A stretch of DNA of 64,000 bases from Brevundimonas sp. Root1279 (lineage in GTDB: Bacteria; Pseudomonadota; Alphaproteobacteria; Caulobacterales; Caulobacteraceae), in the NCBI RefSeq assembly GCF_001425945.1, contig NZ_LMEB01000001.1, forward strand, positions 434,001-498,000, given 5' to 3'. The notes below the pieces were generated by a model that worked only from the letters and a program-made list of their open reading frames with translations, was not told the DNA's origin and made no database searches. Position numbers and translations under genes: made by a program. Of the stretch, positions 51,103 through 59,318 are shown in pieces (position 1 is the first letter of the stretch; every line of letters begins with the position of its first letter).

Positions 51103-52158
51103 TCAGGCTTTTCCGAACAGCTTGGCCCAGCGGGGCTTGGTGCGGCTCTTCCAGGCGCCGCGGTGATAGGCGTCCGAACCGATCAGCGGCACCACGGTGG
51201 TGGCTTCGGCGAAGACCATCTGTTCGTAGGTGGTCGACACCTTGCCCCAGGAAGCGGCTTCCTTGAGCGTCGAAGACGAGCAGGCGCCGTCGCGCACATC
51301 GGCGACCGTGATCTGGACCGCATATTTGTGCATGTCGGCCTCGACGCCGAGGATCTCGGCGCAGACGACGGTGTCCTGGGCGAAGTTCTTGGGCACGCCG
51401 CCGCCGACCATGAACAGGCCGGTGGTGCCGGCCGCGATCTTGATGTCGGTCAGTTCGCGGAAGTCGGCGACCGCGTCGATCATCAGATAGGGCTTGCCGG
51501 CCGCGATCTGCTCTTTCTGGTGCTTGACCAGGCCGAAGCCGGCCGAGCTGTCGACGAAGGCCGGGCAGAAGATCGGCACGCCCTCTTCATAGGCGGTCTG
51601 AATCAGCGAGCCGGGCTTCTTGGCGTTGCCTTCCGACAGCCACTTGCCCATTTCCCAGATGAACTCGCGCGAGGAATAGCCGCGCGGCTCCAGGCGGTTG
51701 CAGATCTCCAGGATGGTGTGGTCGCAGGCCTGGAGCTCTTCCTCGTCGATGTAGGTGTCGTAGATGCGGTCGATGTAGTTGTCGCGCAGCACGTTGTCGT
51801 CGACCGGGCCGGCCGCCTGATAGTGCTTGAAGCCGAGGGCTTCGAAGAAATCCATGTCGACGATCGAGGCGCCGGTGGCGACGATGGCGTCGATCATGCC
51901 GAACTTCACCATGTCGCGGTACACGTGCATGCAGCCGCCGGCCGAGGTCGAGCCGGCCAGGATCAGCCAAGGCGAGCAGGTCGCATCTTCGAGCGCCATG
52001 TTGAAGATGTCGGCGGCGCGGGCGGTGTCGCGCGACGAGAACGACATCTTGCGCATGCTGTCGATGATCGGACGGGCGTCGAAGGACGTCATGTCGACGT
52101 GCTCGACGGTGTTCTGGAGCAGCTCGGCCTTCTGGTTCGTCTGAACGGGAGCGTTCAT
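51103..52158 (-). CDS. speY: Deoxyhypusine-synthase-like enzyme (SpeY type), probably homospermidine-forming
   Basis: A 351-residue protein of the deoxyhypusine synthase family. The NAD-binding ILAGSTSAGG region and the catalytic lysine in GGGVPKNF are present. Bacteria lack eIF5A; bacterial members studied (SpeY in Anabaena) transfer the aminobutyl group of spermidine to putrescine, giving sym-homospermidine. The neighbouring agmatine pathway and ornithine-decarboxylase-type gene would supply putrescine. The product is inferred. A strong hairpin separates it from the decarboxylase upstream. Confidence 0.85.
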   Translation of the reverse strand: MNAPVQTNQKAELLQNTVEHVDMTSFDARPIIDSMRKMSFSSRDTARAADIFNMALEDATCSPWLILAGSTSAGGCMHVYRDMVKFGMIDAIVATGASIVDMDFFEALGFKHYQAAGPVDDNVLRDNYIDRIYDTYIDEEELQACDHTILEICNRLEPRGYSSREFIWEMGKWLSEGNAKKPGSLIQTAYEEGVPIFCPAFVDSSAGFGLVKHQKEQIAAGKPYLMIDAVADFRELTDIKIAAGTTGLFMVGGGVPKNFAQDTVVCAEILGVEADMHKYAVQITVADVRDGACSSSTLKEAASWGKVSTTYEQMVFAEATTVVPLIGSDAYHRGAWKSRTKPRWAKLFGKA

Positions 52159-52202
52159 TGCAAGGGTTTCCCTTTGGTTTGAGCGCCCGTCGTCAATAGG
52201 AA

Positions 52203-52232
52203 CAGCGGCCCGGACGGAGCGACGGGCCGCTG
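52203..52232 (-). terminator. Hairpin between decarboxylase and speY-like gene
   Basis: Perfect 10-bp stem CAGCGGCCCG / CGGGCCGCTG with a 10-base loop, in the 99-base gap between the two minus-strand genes. Read on the minus strand it is followed by TTCCTATT, not a clean T-tract, so it may be a terminator or partial attenuator. Confidence 0.5.
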
Positions 52233-52257
52233 CTTGTTAGAACGCGTTAGTGACGGT

Positions 52258-53523
52258 TTAGCGCCGCGACTTCTTCCGCTGGCCGGCCTTGCCCTTGGGG
52301 CGCGACAGGCGAACGACCTTGCGGGCCTGTTCTTCCGCCGAGGTGCGCACGGTCGGGATGGACCGCGGCGCCAGGCCGTAGAGCGAGGCCATCGGGGCGT
52401 CCTCGACCGCGGCGATCTCATGCTCGCCGTAGCCGTTGAAGCCGGTCGTCATGGCGACGCCATAGGCGCCGAGCATGCCGATCTCGATGAAGTCGCCTTC
52501 CTGCACATCGGCCGGCAGCCAGAACGGGCCCGGCATGTGGTCGATGGAGTCGCAGGTCGGGCCGTAGAAGCGGAACGGCTTCAGGTCGTTCGAGCTGTCG
52601 CCGTCCCGGACCAGCTTGGTCGGGAAGGGCCAGCGCGAGTGGGTCGCGTCGAACAGCGAACCGTACGAGCCGTCGTTCAGGTACAGGGCGTCGCCCTTGC
52701 GCAGGTCGACGCGGCACAGAACCGACGAGGACTCGGCCACCAGGGCGCGGCCGGGCTCGCACCACAGCTCGGTGGTGTGGGTGACCGGCATCTCGCGGAA
52801 GCCGCGGTGAATGGCGTCGGCGTATTCGCTCATGTCCGGCGGGACCATGCCCGGATAGACCGAGGGGAAGCCGCCGCCGACATCGACGATGTCCACGATC
52901 ACGCCGGCGCGGCTGATGGCGCGGCCGACCTGGGCCATGGCGGCCTCGTAGGCGGACGGACGCATGCACTGCGAGCCGACGTGGAACGACACGCCCATCA
53001 GCCCGTCCTTGACCGCCTGGCGGGTGGCCAGCAGCAGGGACGGGGCCTGGTCCGGCGAGACGCCGAACTTGCCCGACAGGGAATAGGCGGCGCCGTCGGC
53101 CGACACGGCCATGCGCACGACCAGGTTCAGGTCGTTGGCGTCGCCGGTGGCGTCGATGATCTTCTTCAGCTCGTCATGGCTGTCGAGCGAGAAGGTGCGG
53201 ACGCCGTAGTCGAAATAGGCCTTGGTGATCGCGCCGCGGCTCTTGACCGGGTGCATGAAGGCCAGGCGCGCGTCGGCGCTGACCGAACGGACCAGTTCGA
53301 CTTCGCCGATCGAGGCGACGTCAAAGGCGGTGACGCCCGCTTCGACCAGAGTCTCGATGACCCAGCGCGAAGGGTTCGCCTTCACCGCATAGAAGACGTC
53401 AGCGTTCAGATTGTCCTGGAACCAGCGCGCCGCTACGGAAACTGAACGCGGCCGCACGAGTGCGACGGGACGTTCAGGGGACCGCTCGCGGACCAGGTCC
53501 AGGGGAAATGGATACGTGCGCAA
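52258..53523 (-). CDS. Ornithine-decarboxylase-type (fold III) PLP decarboxylase
   Basis: A 421-residue enzyme. The PLP lysine is in VFYAVKANPS, the phosphate-binding loop in VDVGGGFPSVY, EPGRALV follows, and the catalytic cysteine is in GPTCDSID. This is the eukaryotic-like ODC group; ornithine, lysine or both may be used, which the sequence alone does not decide. The Lys-rich tail (GKAGQRKKSRR) is unusual. The start appears to be a TTG. With aguA/aguB it gives two routes to putrescine. A long leader precedes it. Confidence 0.9.
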   Translation of the reverse strand: MRTYPFPLDLVRERSPERPVALVRPRSVSVAARWFQDNLNADVFYAVKANPSRWVIETLVEAGVTAFDVASIGEVELVRSVSADARLAFMHPVKSRGAITKAYFDYGVRTFSLDSHDELKKIIDATGDANDLNLVVRMAVSADGAAYSLSGKFGVSPDQAPSLLLATRQAVKDGLMGVSFHVGSQCMRPSAYEAAMAQVGRAISRAGVIVDIVDVGGGFPSVYPGMVPPDMSEYADAIHRGFREMPVTHTTELWCEPGRALVAESSSVLCRVDLRKGDALYLNDGSYGSLFDATHSRWPFPTKLVRDGDSSNDLKPFRFYGPTCDSIDHMPGPFWLPADVQEGDFIEIGMLGAYGVAMTTGFNGYGEHEIAAVEDAPMASLYGLAPRSIPTVRTSAEEQARKVVRLSRPKGKAGQRKKSRR

Positions 53524-53733
53524 TTCACGTAAACCCCTGTAATTGTTAAACCCAGACCGGCGTTAGCAGCGCAACGTTTAGACCTACGGGGTCCGCCGGA
53601 GCGCGCGATGTAGGGTCACCCGCCTGTCATGTAAAGCGGTAATTTCTGGGCGATATTAGAGAACCCGTTCCCGGGGCTGCGCATTGCAGCGTCTGCTGCG
53701 CCTTTGAGCCGGCCCCCTGGAAAGGTTGCTCAC

Positions 53734-54243
53734 ATGATCCGGACCGCTCTTGCGCCCGCGTGCATCGCCCTCGCCGCCCTTGTCGCCGGATGCGAGCAGG
53801 CCTCGCCTTCGAAGGACGCGCCCGCGGCCGCGGTCGAGGTCGCCGCGCCGGCCGCCCCGCCGGCGGCGCCCGCCGCACCTGCCGCGCCCTCAGCGGCCCC
53901 GGCCGGAGCGACCGCCATCGTCTTCCCGGCGGGCGCCACGGGGACGACCGTGCACGGCTCGGTCCGCGGCGAGGACACGGTCTACTACCGGCTGAACGCC
54001 CGCCAGGGGCAGACCGCCCGCATCGCCTTCGCTCCCTCCAACACCAGCGCCTATTTCAATGTCTTCGCACCGGGGGTGGTCCCCGGCGAGGGCGAGGCCC
54101 TGTTCATCGGCGCGAGCGGCGGGAACGACTGGCAGGCCGTGCTTCCCGCCAGCGGCGACTACACGGTGCAGGTCTATCTCTATCGCAACGCCGCTCGGCG
54201 GAACGAAAGCTCGGACTATTCCATGGAGGTCTCGGTCCGCTAG
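53734..54243 (+). CDS. Lipoprotein with PPC/g-type lysozyme-inhibitor-like domain
   Basis: A 169-residue lipoprotein (ALVAGCEQAS lipobox), an Ala/Pro linker (to about residue 58), then a beta-sandwich of about 110 residues. Strings such as TAYF-like NTSAYFNVFAPG and YTVQVYLYRNAARRNE resemble what I recall of PliG-type inhibitors of g-type lysozyme and the short proteins often misnamed DNA breaking-rejoining protein. Function by memory of family; periplasmic location is clear. Confidence 0.6.
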   Translation: MIRTALAPACIALAALVAGCEQASPSKDAPAAAVEVAAPAAPPAAPAAPAAPSAAPAGATAIVFPAGATGTTVHGSVRGEDTVYYRLNARQGQTARIAFAPSNTSAYFNVFAPGVVPGEGEALFIGASGGNDWQAVLPASGDYTVQVYLYRNAARRNESSDYSMEVSVR

Positions 54244-54332
54244 CGGCGGGTCGTTCGTGACTCAGCCGTAACTTGTCGCTTCGGCGACCGCTGATACCGT
54301 CCCGCCAGCACCTTGCCCTGGGGGATCCGTTC

Positions 54333-57134
54333 ATGCGCCGCGCCGTCCTGCTCGCCACCGTCTTCCTCGCCGTCGCCCCGGCCCACGCCGCCCTCGCCCA
54401 GTCGGCCGCGACCCCCGCCCCGGCCTCCGAGCTGGCCCGCAGCGTGTCGATCCCCTTCGAGGAGTTCACCCTCGACAACGGCTTGCGCGTGGTCGTCCAT
54501 ACCGACCGCAAGGCGCCGGTGGTCGCGGTGGCCGCCTGGTACAACGTCGGCTCCAAGGACGAGCGGGCAGGGCGCACCGGCTTCGCCCACCTGTTCGAAC
54601 ACATCGGCCTGTTCAATCCGACCGAGAACCTGCCCGGCGGCCTGATGGAGCCGCTGCGCGCCATCGGGGCCACCGACTGGAACGGCACCACCTGGTTCGA
54701 CCGCACCAACTTCTTCCAGACCGTGCCGACCTCGGCGCTGGAGCAGGCGCTCTATATGGAGAGCGACCGCATGGGCCATCTGCTGGGCGCGCTCAACCAG
54801 GAGCGGCTCGATAACCAGCGCGGCGTGGTCCAGAACGAGAAGCGCCAGGGCGACAACCAGCCCTACGGTCTGGTCGAATACGCCCAGCTCGACGCCCTCT
54901 TCCCCGAGGGCCACCCGTATCGCCACTCGACCATCGGCTCCATGGCCGACCTCGACGCCGCCAGCCTCGAGGACCTGCGCCAGTGGCACCGCGACAACTA
55001 CGGCCCGAACAATGCCGTGCTGGTGCTGGCCGGCGACGTGGACGCCGCCGAGGCCCGGCGCCTGGTCGAGAAATATTTCGGCGACATTCCCCGCGGCGCG
55101 GTCAACGAACCGGCCCAGGCCGACGTCCCGACCCTCCCGGCGCGTATCGACAAGACCCTGCACGATCGGGTCTCGAACACCCGCCTGTACCGCACCTGGA
55201 TCGTCCCGGGCCTGTTGGATGACTCCGCCGCCGACCTCGACGTCGCCGCCACCGTCTTCGGCGGCCTGGCCAGCTCGCGGCTCGACAACGCCATGGTGCG
55301 CGGCGACCAGACCGCCACCGCGGTGACGGCCAGCTATCAGCCCTTCCACCGCATCGGCATGTTCGAGGCCTCGGTCGACGTGAAGCCGGGCGAGGATCCC
55401 GCCGCCGTCGCCGCCCGCCTCGACCAGCTGATCGCCGACTTCGTCGCCAGCGGTCCGACCGAGGACGAGGTGAAACGCGTCGTCACCACCCGCATGTCGC
55501 AGCGCATCCAGGCGCTCGAGCCGGTCGGCGGCTTCACCGGCAAGGCCGTGGTCCTGGCCGAGGGCGAGCTCTACGCCGACGACCCGGGCCACTATCGCCG
55601 CGAACTGGCCGCCTATGGCGAGGTGACGCCCGACAGCGTGCGCGCCGTCATGAACCGCTGGCTGACCCGCCCGGTCCTGGCCCTGCGTGTCGATCCGGGC
55701 GAGCGCGAACCCTATGCCGAGGCCGCCTCGACCCGCCCCGCCCCGACCCCGCCGGCGCCCCTGACCGTCGTGCCGCGCGAGCCCATGCCGGGCGTGACGG
55801 CGATGAAGGCGCTCGACTTCCCGGACGTCGAGCGCGCGACGCTTTCGAACGGCCTTGAGGTCGTCTACGCCCGCTCGACCACCGTGCCGGTGACCCGCGT
55901 GGCGGTGGAGTTCGACGCCGGGGTCGCCGCGGATCCGCGCGACGCGCTCGGCACCCAGCGTCTGATGCTCGACCTGCTGACCGAGGGCACGGCCAACCGC
56001 AACGCCGTCCAGCTGGCCGAGGAGCAGGAGCGGCTCGGCGCCGCCGTCAACGCCTTCGCCACCGTCGACCGCACCGTCGTCAGCCTGACCGCGGTCAGCG
56101 CCAACCTGGCCCCGTCGCTGGACCTGCTGGCCGACGTGATCCGCAACCCGGCCTTCGCCCCGGCCGACATCGAGCGCCGCCGCGACCAGCAGCTGGCCGC
56201 CATCGCCCAGGAGCAGACCTCGCCCAACGGCATGGGCCTGCGCGCCCTGCCGGCCATTCTCTATGGCGACCAGCACCCGTACGGCCGTCCGTTCTCCGGC
56301 CTGGGCGACCCCGACGCCGTCAGCGGCCTCGACCGCGACGACCTGACCACCTTCCACGCCCGGTGGATCCGGCCTGACAACGCCCGCGTCTTCGTCGTCT
56401 CGGACAAGCCGCTGGCCGAGCTGAAGCCGATGCTCGACGCCCGCTTCGGGGCCTGGGTCCCGCCGGCCTCGGCCAGGGCGGTGAAAGCCTTCGACGCCCC
56501 CATCCCGGCGGCCCGTCCGCGCATCGTGCTGATCGATCGGCCGCAGTCGCCGCAGTCGCTGATCCTCGGCGGCCTGGTCCTGCCGGTCACGGGCCAGGAC
56601 GACGTGGTGACCCTGAACGCCGCCAACGAAGTCATCGGCAACGGCTTCCTGTCGCGCATCAACCAGGACATCCGCGAGACCCGCGGCTGGTCCTATGGCC
56701 TGAACGGGCGGGTCAATCTGCTGGAGAAGCAGACCCCCTACATCATCACCGCCCCGGTCCAGTCGGACCGCACCGGCGAGTCCATCGCCGTGCTGATCGA
56801 CCAGTATAAAGGCTTCCTCGGCGACCGCGGCGTCACCGCCGCCGAGCGCGAGCGCACCGTCAACGGCAATGTGCGCCAGCTGCCGGGCAGCTTCGAGACC
56901 TCGACCGCCGTGCTCAACGCCCTGCGCTCGAACGCCCTGTACGGCCGCCCGGACAACTACTGGGAAACCCTGGCCCCTCGCTACGAAGGCCTGAGCGCCG
57001 CCCAGATGGACGCGGCCGCCCGCGAGATCATCGACAGCGGCGACATCGTCTGGGTCGTCGTCGGCGACGCGTCGGTGGTGAAGCCCCAGCTCGAGGCGCT
57101 CGGGCTGGAGGTGGAGGTCCGCCCGGCGTCGTAG
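54333..57134 (+). CDS. M16 family metalloprotease, two-domain form, secreted
   Basis: A 933-residue protein with a signal peptide (MRRAVLLATVFLAVAPAHAALA) and two M16 halves. The first carries the inverted zinc motif HLFEH (residues 86-90); the second half (from about 505, beginning VERATLSNGLEVVYARST) lacks an HXXEH and is the partner half. Such fused periplasmic proteins degrade peptides, as pitrilysin-like enzymes do. The start is the ATG at the signal peptide. A long inverted repeat follows the gene. Confidence 0.92.
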   Translation: MRRAVLLATVFLAVAPAHAALAQSAATPAPASELARSVSIPFEEFTLDNGLRVVVHTDRKAPVVAVAAWYNVGSKDERAGRTGFAHLFEHIGLFNPTENLPGGLMEPLRAIGATDWNGTTWFDRTNFFQTVPTSALEQALYMESDRMGHLLGALNQERLDNQRGVVQNEKRQGDNQPYGLVEYAQLDALFPEGHPYRHSTIGSMADLDAASLEDLRQWHRDNYGPNNAVLVLAGDVDAAEARRLVEKYFGDIPRGAVNEPAQADVPTLPARIDKTLHDRVSNTRLYRTWIVPGLLDDSAADLDVAATVFGGLASSRLDNAMVRGDQTATAVTASYQPFHRIGMFEASVDVKPGEDPAAVAARLDQLIADFVASGPTEDEVKRVVTTRMSQRIQALEPVGGFTGKAVVLAEGELYADDPGHYRRELAAYGEVTPDSVRAVMNRWLTRPVLALRVDPGEREPYAEAASTRPAPTPPAPLTVVPREPMPGVTAMKALDFPDVERATLSNGLEVVYARSTTVPVTRVAVEFDAGVAADPRDALGTQRLMLDLLTEGTANRNAVQLAEEQERLGAAVNAFATVDRTVVSLTAVSANLAPSLDLLADVIRNPAFAPADIERRRDQQLAAIAQEQTSPNGMGLRALPAILYGDQHPYGRPFSGLGDPDAVSGLDRDDLTTFHARWIRPDNARVFVVSDKPLAELKPMLDARFGAWVPPASARAVKAFDAPIPAARPRIVLIDRPQSPQSLILGGLVLPVTGQDDVVTLNAANEVIGNGFLSRINQDIRETRGWSYGLNGRVNLLEKQTPYIITAPVQSDRTGESIAVLIDQYKGFLGDRGVTAAERERTVNGNVRQLPGSFETSTAVLNALRSNALYGRPDNYWETLAPRYEGLSAAQMDAAAREIIDSGDIVWVVVGDASVVKPQLEALGLEVEVRPAS

Positions 57135-57156
57135 GGCGGCCCGCTGCGAGGCTGTG

Positions 57157-57271
57157 AAGTGGTTAGTGGTTGGTGATTAGTGGTTGGCCGGCTGTGGCGC
57201 GCGCGGTCGGCGCCGTGCCGCCCCCCGCCGATAGCCCCAGAAGACCACTAATCACGAACCACTAATCACTT
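57157..57271. repeat. Long imperfect inverted repeat (element B)
   Basis: Left arm 57157-57185 and reverse complement of right arm 57244-57271 match at about 26 of 28 bases, around a 58-base GC-rich loop. Each arm consists of two related TAGTGGTT/TGATTAGTGG units. It lies between the M16 protease and phnC. Confidence 0.65.
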
Positions 57272-57421
57272 GCCACGCGCAGAGTGTGCCTGCGCTGCAC
57301 CGCCCGCCGTGCCACGCCACCCTCACGCTGGACGAAATCGTCGCGCCCATGCCATTAAGACTTGCCCCAAGGGCCCGTTCGGGCCATGCGGCGCGCCCCT
57401 GCAACCGACGACTGTCTCTCC

Positions 57422-58219
57422 ATGACCGCAACCGCCGCCGCCGTCGCGTCCGTCCGGGACGTGTCCAAGACCTTCGGCGCCCGCAAGGCCCTGAACGGCG
57501 TCTCCGTCGAGGTGAAGGCCGGGGAAATGGTCGCCCTGATCGGCCCGTCGGGCTCGGGCAAGTCGACCCTGCTGCGCTCGATCACGGGGATGCAGACCAT
57601 CGACTCCGGCAAGGGGACGATCCAGGTCTTCGGCGAGACGGTGCAGAAGAACGGCCGCATCACCGGCGCGGTGCGCCCGGCGCGCCAGAAGCTCGGCATG
57701 ATCTTCCAGCAGTTCAACCTGGTCGGCCGGCTGTCGCTGTTCTCCAACGTCATGCTCGGCGCGCTCGGCCGTCTGCCGGGCTGGCAGGGCCTGTTCGGCC
57801 TGTGGCCGGCGGCGGACAAGCAGCGGGCCATGGAGGCCCTGCATCGCGTGGGCGTCTCGGACTACGCCGCCCAGCGCGCCAACACCCTGTCGGGCGGCCA
57901 GCAGCAGCGCGGCGCCATCGCCCGCGCCCTGGTCCAGGGCGCCCAGGCCATCCTCGCCGACGAGCCGGTCGCCTCGCTGGACCCGGTCTCGGCCCGCAAG
58001 GTCATGGAGCTGCTGGTCGAGCTGAACAAGCGCGACGGCCTCGGCGTCATCGTCACCCTGCACCAGGTCGACTACGCCATCCGCTACTGCGAGCGCGTCA
58101 TCGCCCTTCAGGCCGGCAAGATCGTCTATGACGGCCCGTCGACCGGCCTCGACACCAAGCGCCTGATCGAAATCTACGGCCCCGAGTTCGAGGACGCCTT
58201 CTGGGAAGCCAAGGCATGA
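57422..58219 (+). CDS. phnC: Phosphonate/phosphate ABC transporter ATP-binding protein
   Basis: A 265-residue ABC ATPase. Walker A is GPSGSGKST (41-49), the signature LSGGQQQR, Walker B AILADEP and the switch histidine in VTLHQVDYA. The long insert with MLGALGRLPGWQGLFGLW is typical of PhnC. It starts a three-gene transporter operon; its stop overlaps the start of phnD by ATGA. The substrate range of PhnC systems covers phosphonates, phosphite and phosphate. Confidence 0.92.
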   Translation: MTATAAAVASVRDVSKTFGARKALNGVSVEVKAGEMVALIGPSGSGKSTLLRSITGMQTIDSGKGTIQVFGETVQKNGRITGAVRPARQKLGMIFQQFNLVGRLSLFSNVMLGALGRLPGWQGLFGLWPAADKQRAMEALHRVGVSDYAAQRANTLSGGQQQRGAIARALVQGAQAILADEPVASLDPVSARKVMELLVELNKRDGLGVIVTLHQVDYAIRYCERVIALQAGKIVYDGPSTGLDTKRLIEIYGPEFEDAFWEAKA

Positions 58220-59220
58220 GCCTTGCCGGCTCGGCCCGGGTCTTTGCGGTCGGCATCCTGACCGCCGCGTCGCTGGTGCTGGCCGCCTGCGGCGATCGCG
58301 ATCGCGCGCCTTCGGCCGGTGCGCCCAAGGAGATCGTCTTTTCGATCCAGTCGGCCCAGGGCCAGGCCTCGGCGGGGCCGCTGTGGCAGCCGCTGCTGGA
58401 TGATCTGTCCACGGCCGTCGGCCTGCCGGTCCGTCCGCATTTCGCTTCGACCTACGCCGCCCTGATCGACGATATGAAGCGCGGCGAGACCCAGGTCGCC
58501 TGGTTCTCGCCACAGCCCGCCGTCGAAGCGGTCGACGAGGCCGGCGCCGAGGTCATCGCCCGCACCGTCAATCTGGAAGGCGCCGACAGCTATTACGCGA
58601 CCCTCATCGTGCGGAAAGGCTCCGGCATCACGCTCGAGGACGTGCTGGCCTGCGGCAAGCGCTACAGCTTCGGCATGGGCGATGCGCAATCGACTTCGGG
58701 CTCCCTGGCGCCGAAGACCTTCCTGTTCGGGCCGCGCGACATCGACCCGAACCAGTGCTTCGCCTCCGTGCGTTCGGACAACCACGAGAGCAACGCCTTC
58801 CAGGTGGCGTCGGGCGTGCTCGACGTGTCGACCTCGAACAGCGTCGGCGCCACCGCCCTGCGCCGCCAGAACCCGACCATCGCCGACCAGGTCGAACAGA
58901 TCTGGCAGTCGCCGCCCATCCCCGAGGCGGGGATTCTGGTGCGCGGCGACCTGGACCCGGCGGTGAAGGAGAAGATCCGCAGCTTCTTCCTGACCTACGG
59001 CCAGGGCAGCGGCGTCGAGGCCGATCGCCAGCGGCGCGTGCTGGCGGGCCTCAGCTATTCCCGCTTCAGCGCAGCGGACGACGACTATCTCGATCCGGTT
59101 CGCGAGATCATGGCCTCCCAGGCCCTCGCCACCGCCCAGGACCGCGGCGACCGCATTGCGATCGCCGAAGCCCAGCAGGAGCTGCAGCGCCTGCGCGCCA
59201 AGCGCGAGGTGCAGCCATGA
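58216..59220 (+). CDS. phnD: Phosphonate-type substrate-binding lipoprotein
   Basis: A 334-residue binding protein with a lipobox (LVLAAC). Expected phosphonate-pocket strings include QSAQGQASAGPLWQPLLDDL, the WFSPQPAVEAVD region, GMGDAQSTSGSLAPKTF and SNSVGATALRRQNP. It would deliver substrate to the permease. Its close paralogue is the N-terminal domain of the next protein. Coupled to phnC upstream and to a mini-ORF downstream. Confidence 0.92.
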   Translation: MSLAGSARVFAVGILTAASLVLAACGDRDRAPSAGAPKEIVFSIQSAQGQASAGPLWQPLLDDLSTAVGLPVRPHFASTYAALIDDMKRGETQVAWFSPQPAVEAVDEAGAEVIARTVNLEGADSYYATLIVRKGSGITLEDVLACGKRYSFGMGDAQSTSGSLAPKTFLFGPRDIDPNQCFASVRSDNHESNAFQVASGVLDVSTSNSVGATALRRQNPTIADQVEQIWQSPPIPEAGILVRGDLDPAVKEKIRSFFLTYGQGSGVEADRQRRVLAGLSYSRFSAADDDYLDPVREIMASQALATAQDRGDRIAIAEAQQELQRLRAKREVQP

Positions 59221-59318
59221 TTGCGAACGAACGCGTCCTTAGCGGCGCAACCCCAGTACGAACGATCGCCACCCTCGGGGCCTCCCCGGCGGGCGCGATC
59301 CAGGACTCCAAGGCATGA
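59217..59318 (+). CDS. 33-residue mini-ORF coupling phnD and phnDE
   Basis: Its ATG overlaps the phnD stop (ATGA at 59217) and its TGA overlaps the start codon of the fusion gene (ATGA at 59315). It is in frame end to end (MIANERVLSG ... IQDSKA). Its codons are mixed rather than strongly GC3. If read, it would let ribosomes pass through the 94-base gap and couple translation. No family; the peptide itself may not matter. Confidence 0.4.
   Translation: MIANERVLSGATPVRTIATLGASPAGAIQDSKA

Noticed and set aside
53620..53640. A second Pho box (CTGTCATGTAA) near 53.63 kb
   Set aside because: Only one heptamer matches; the neighbouring one does not.
57272..57421. A Pho box before phnC
   Set aside because: No pair of CTGTCA-like heptamers at 11-base spacing was found.
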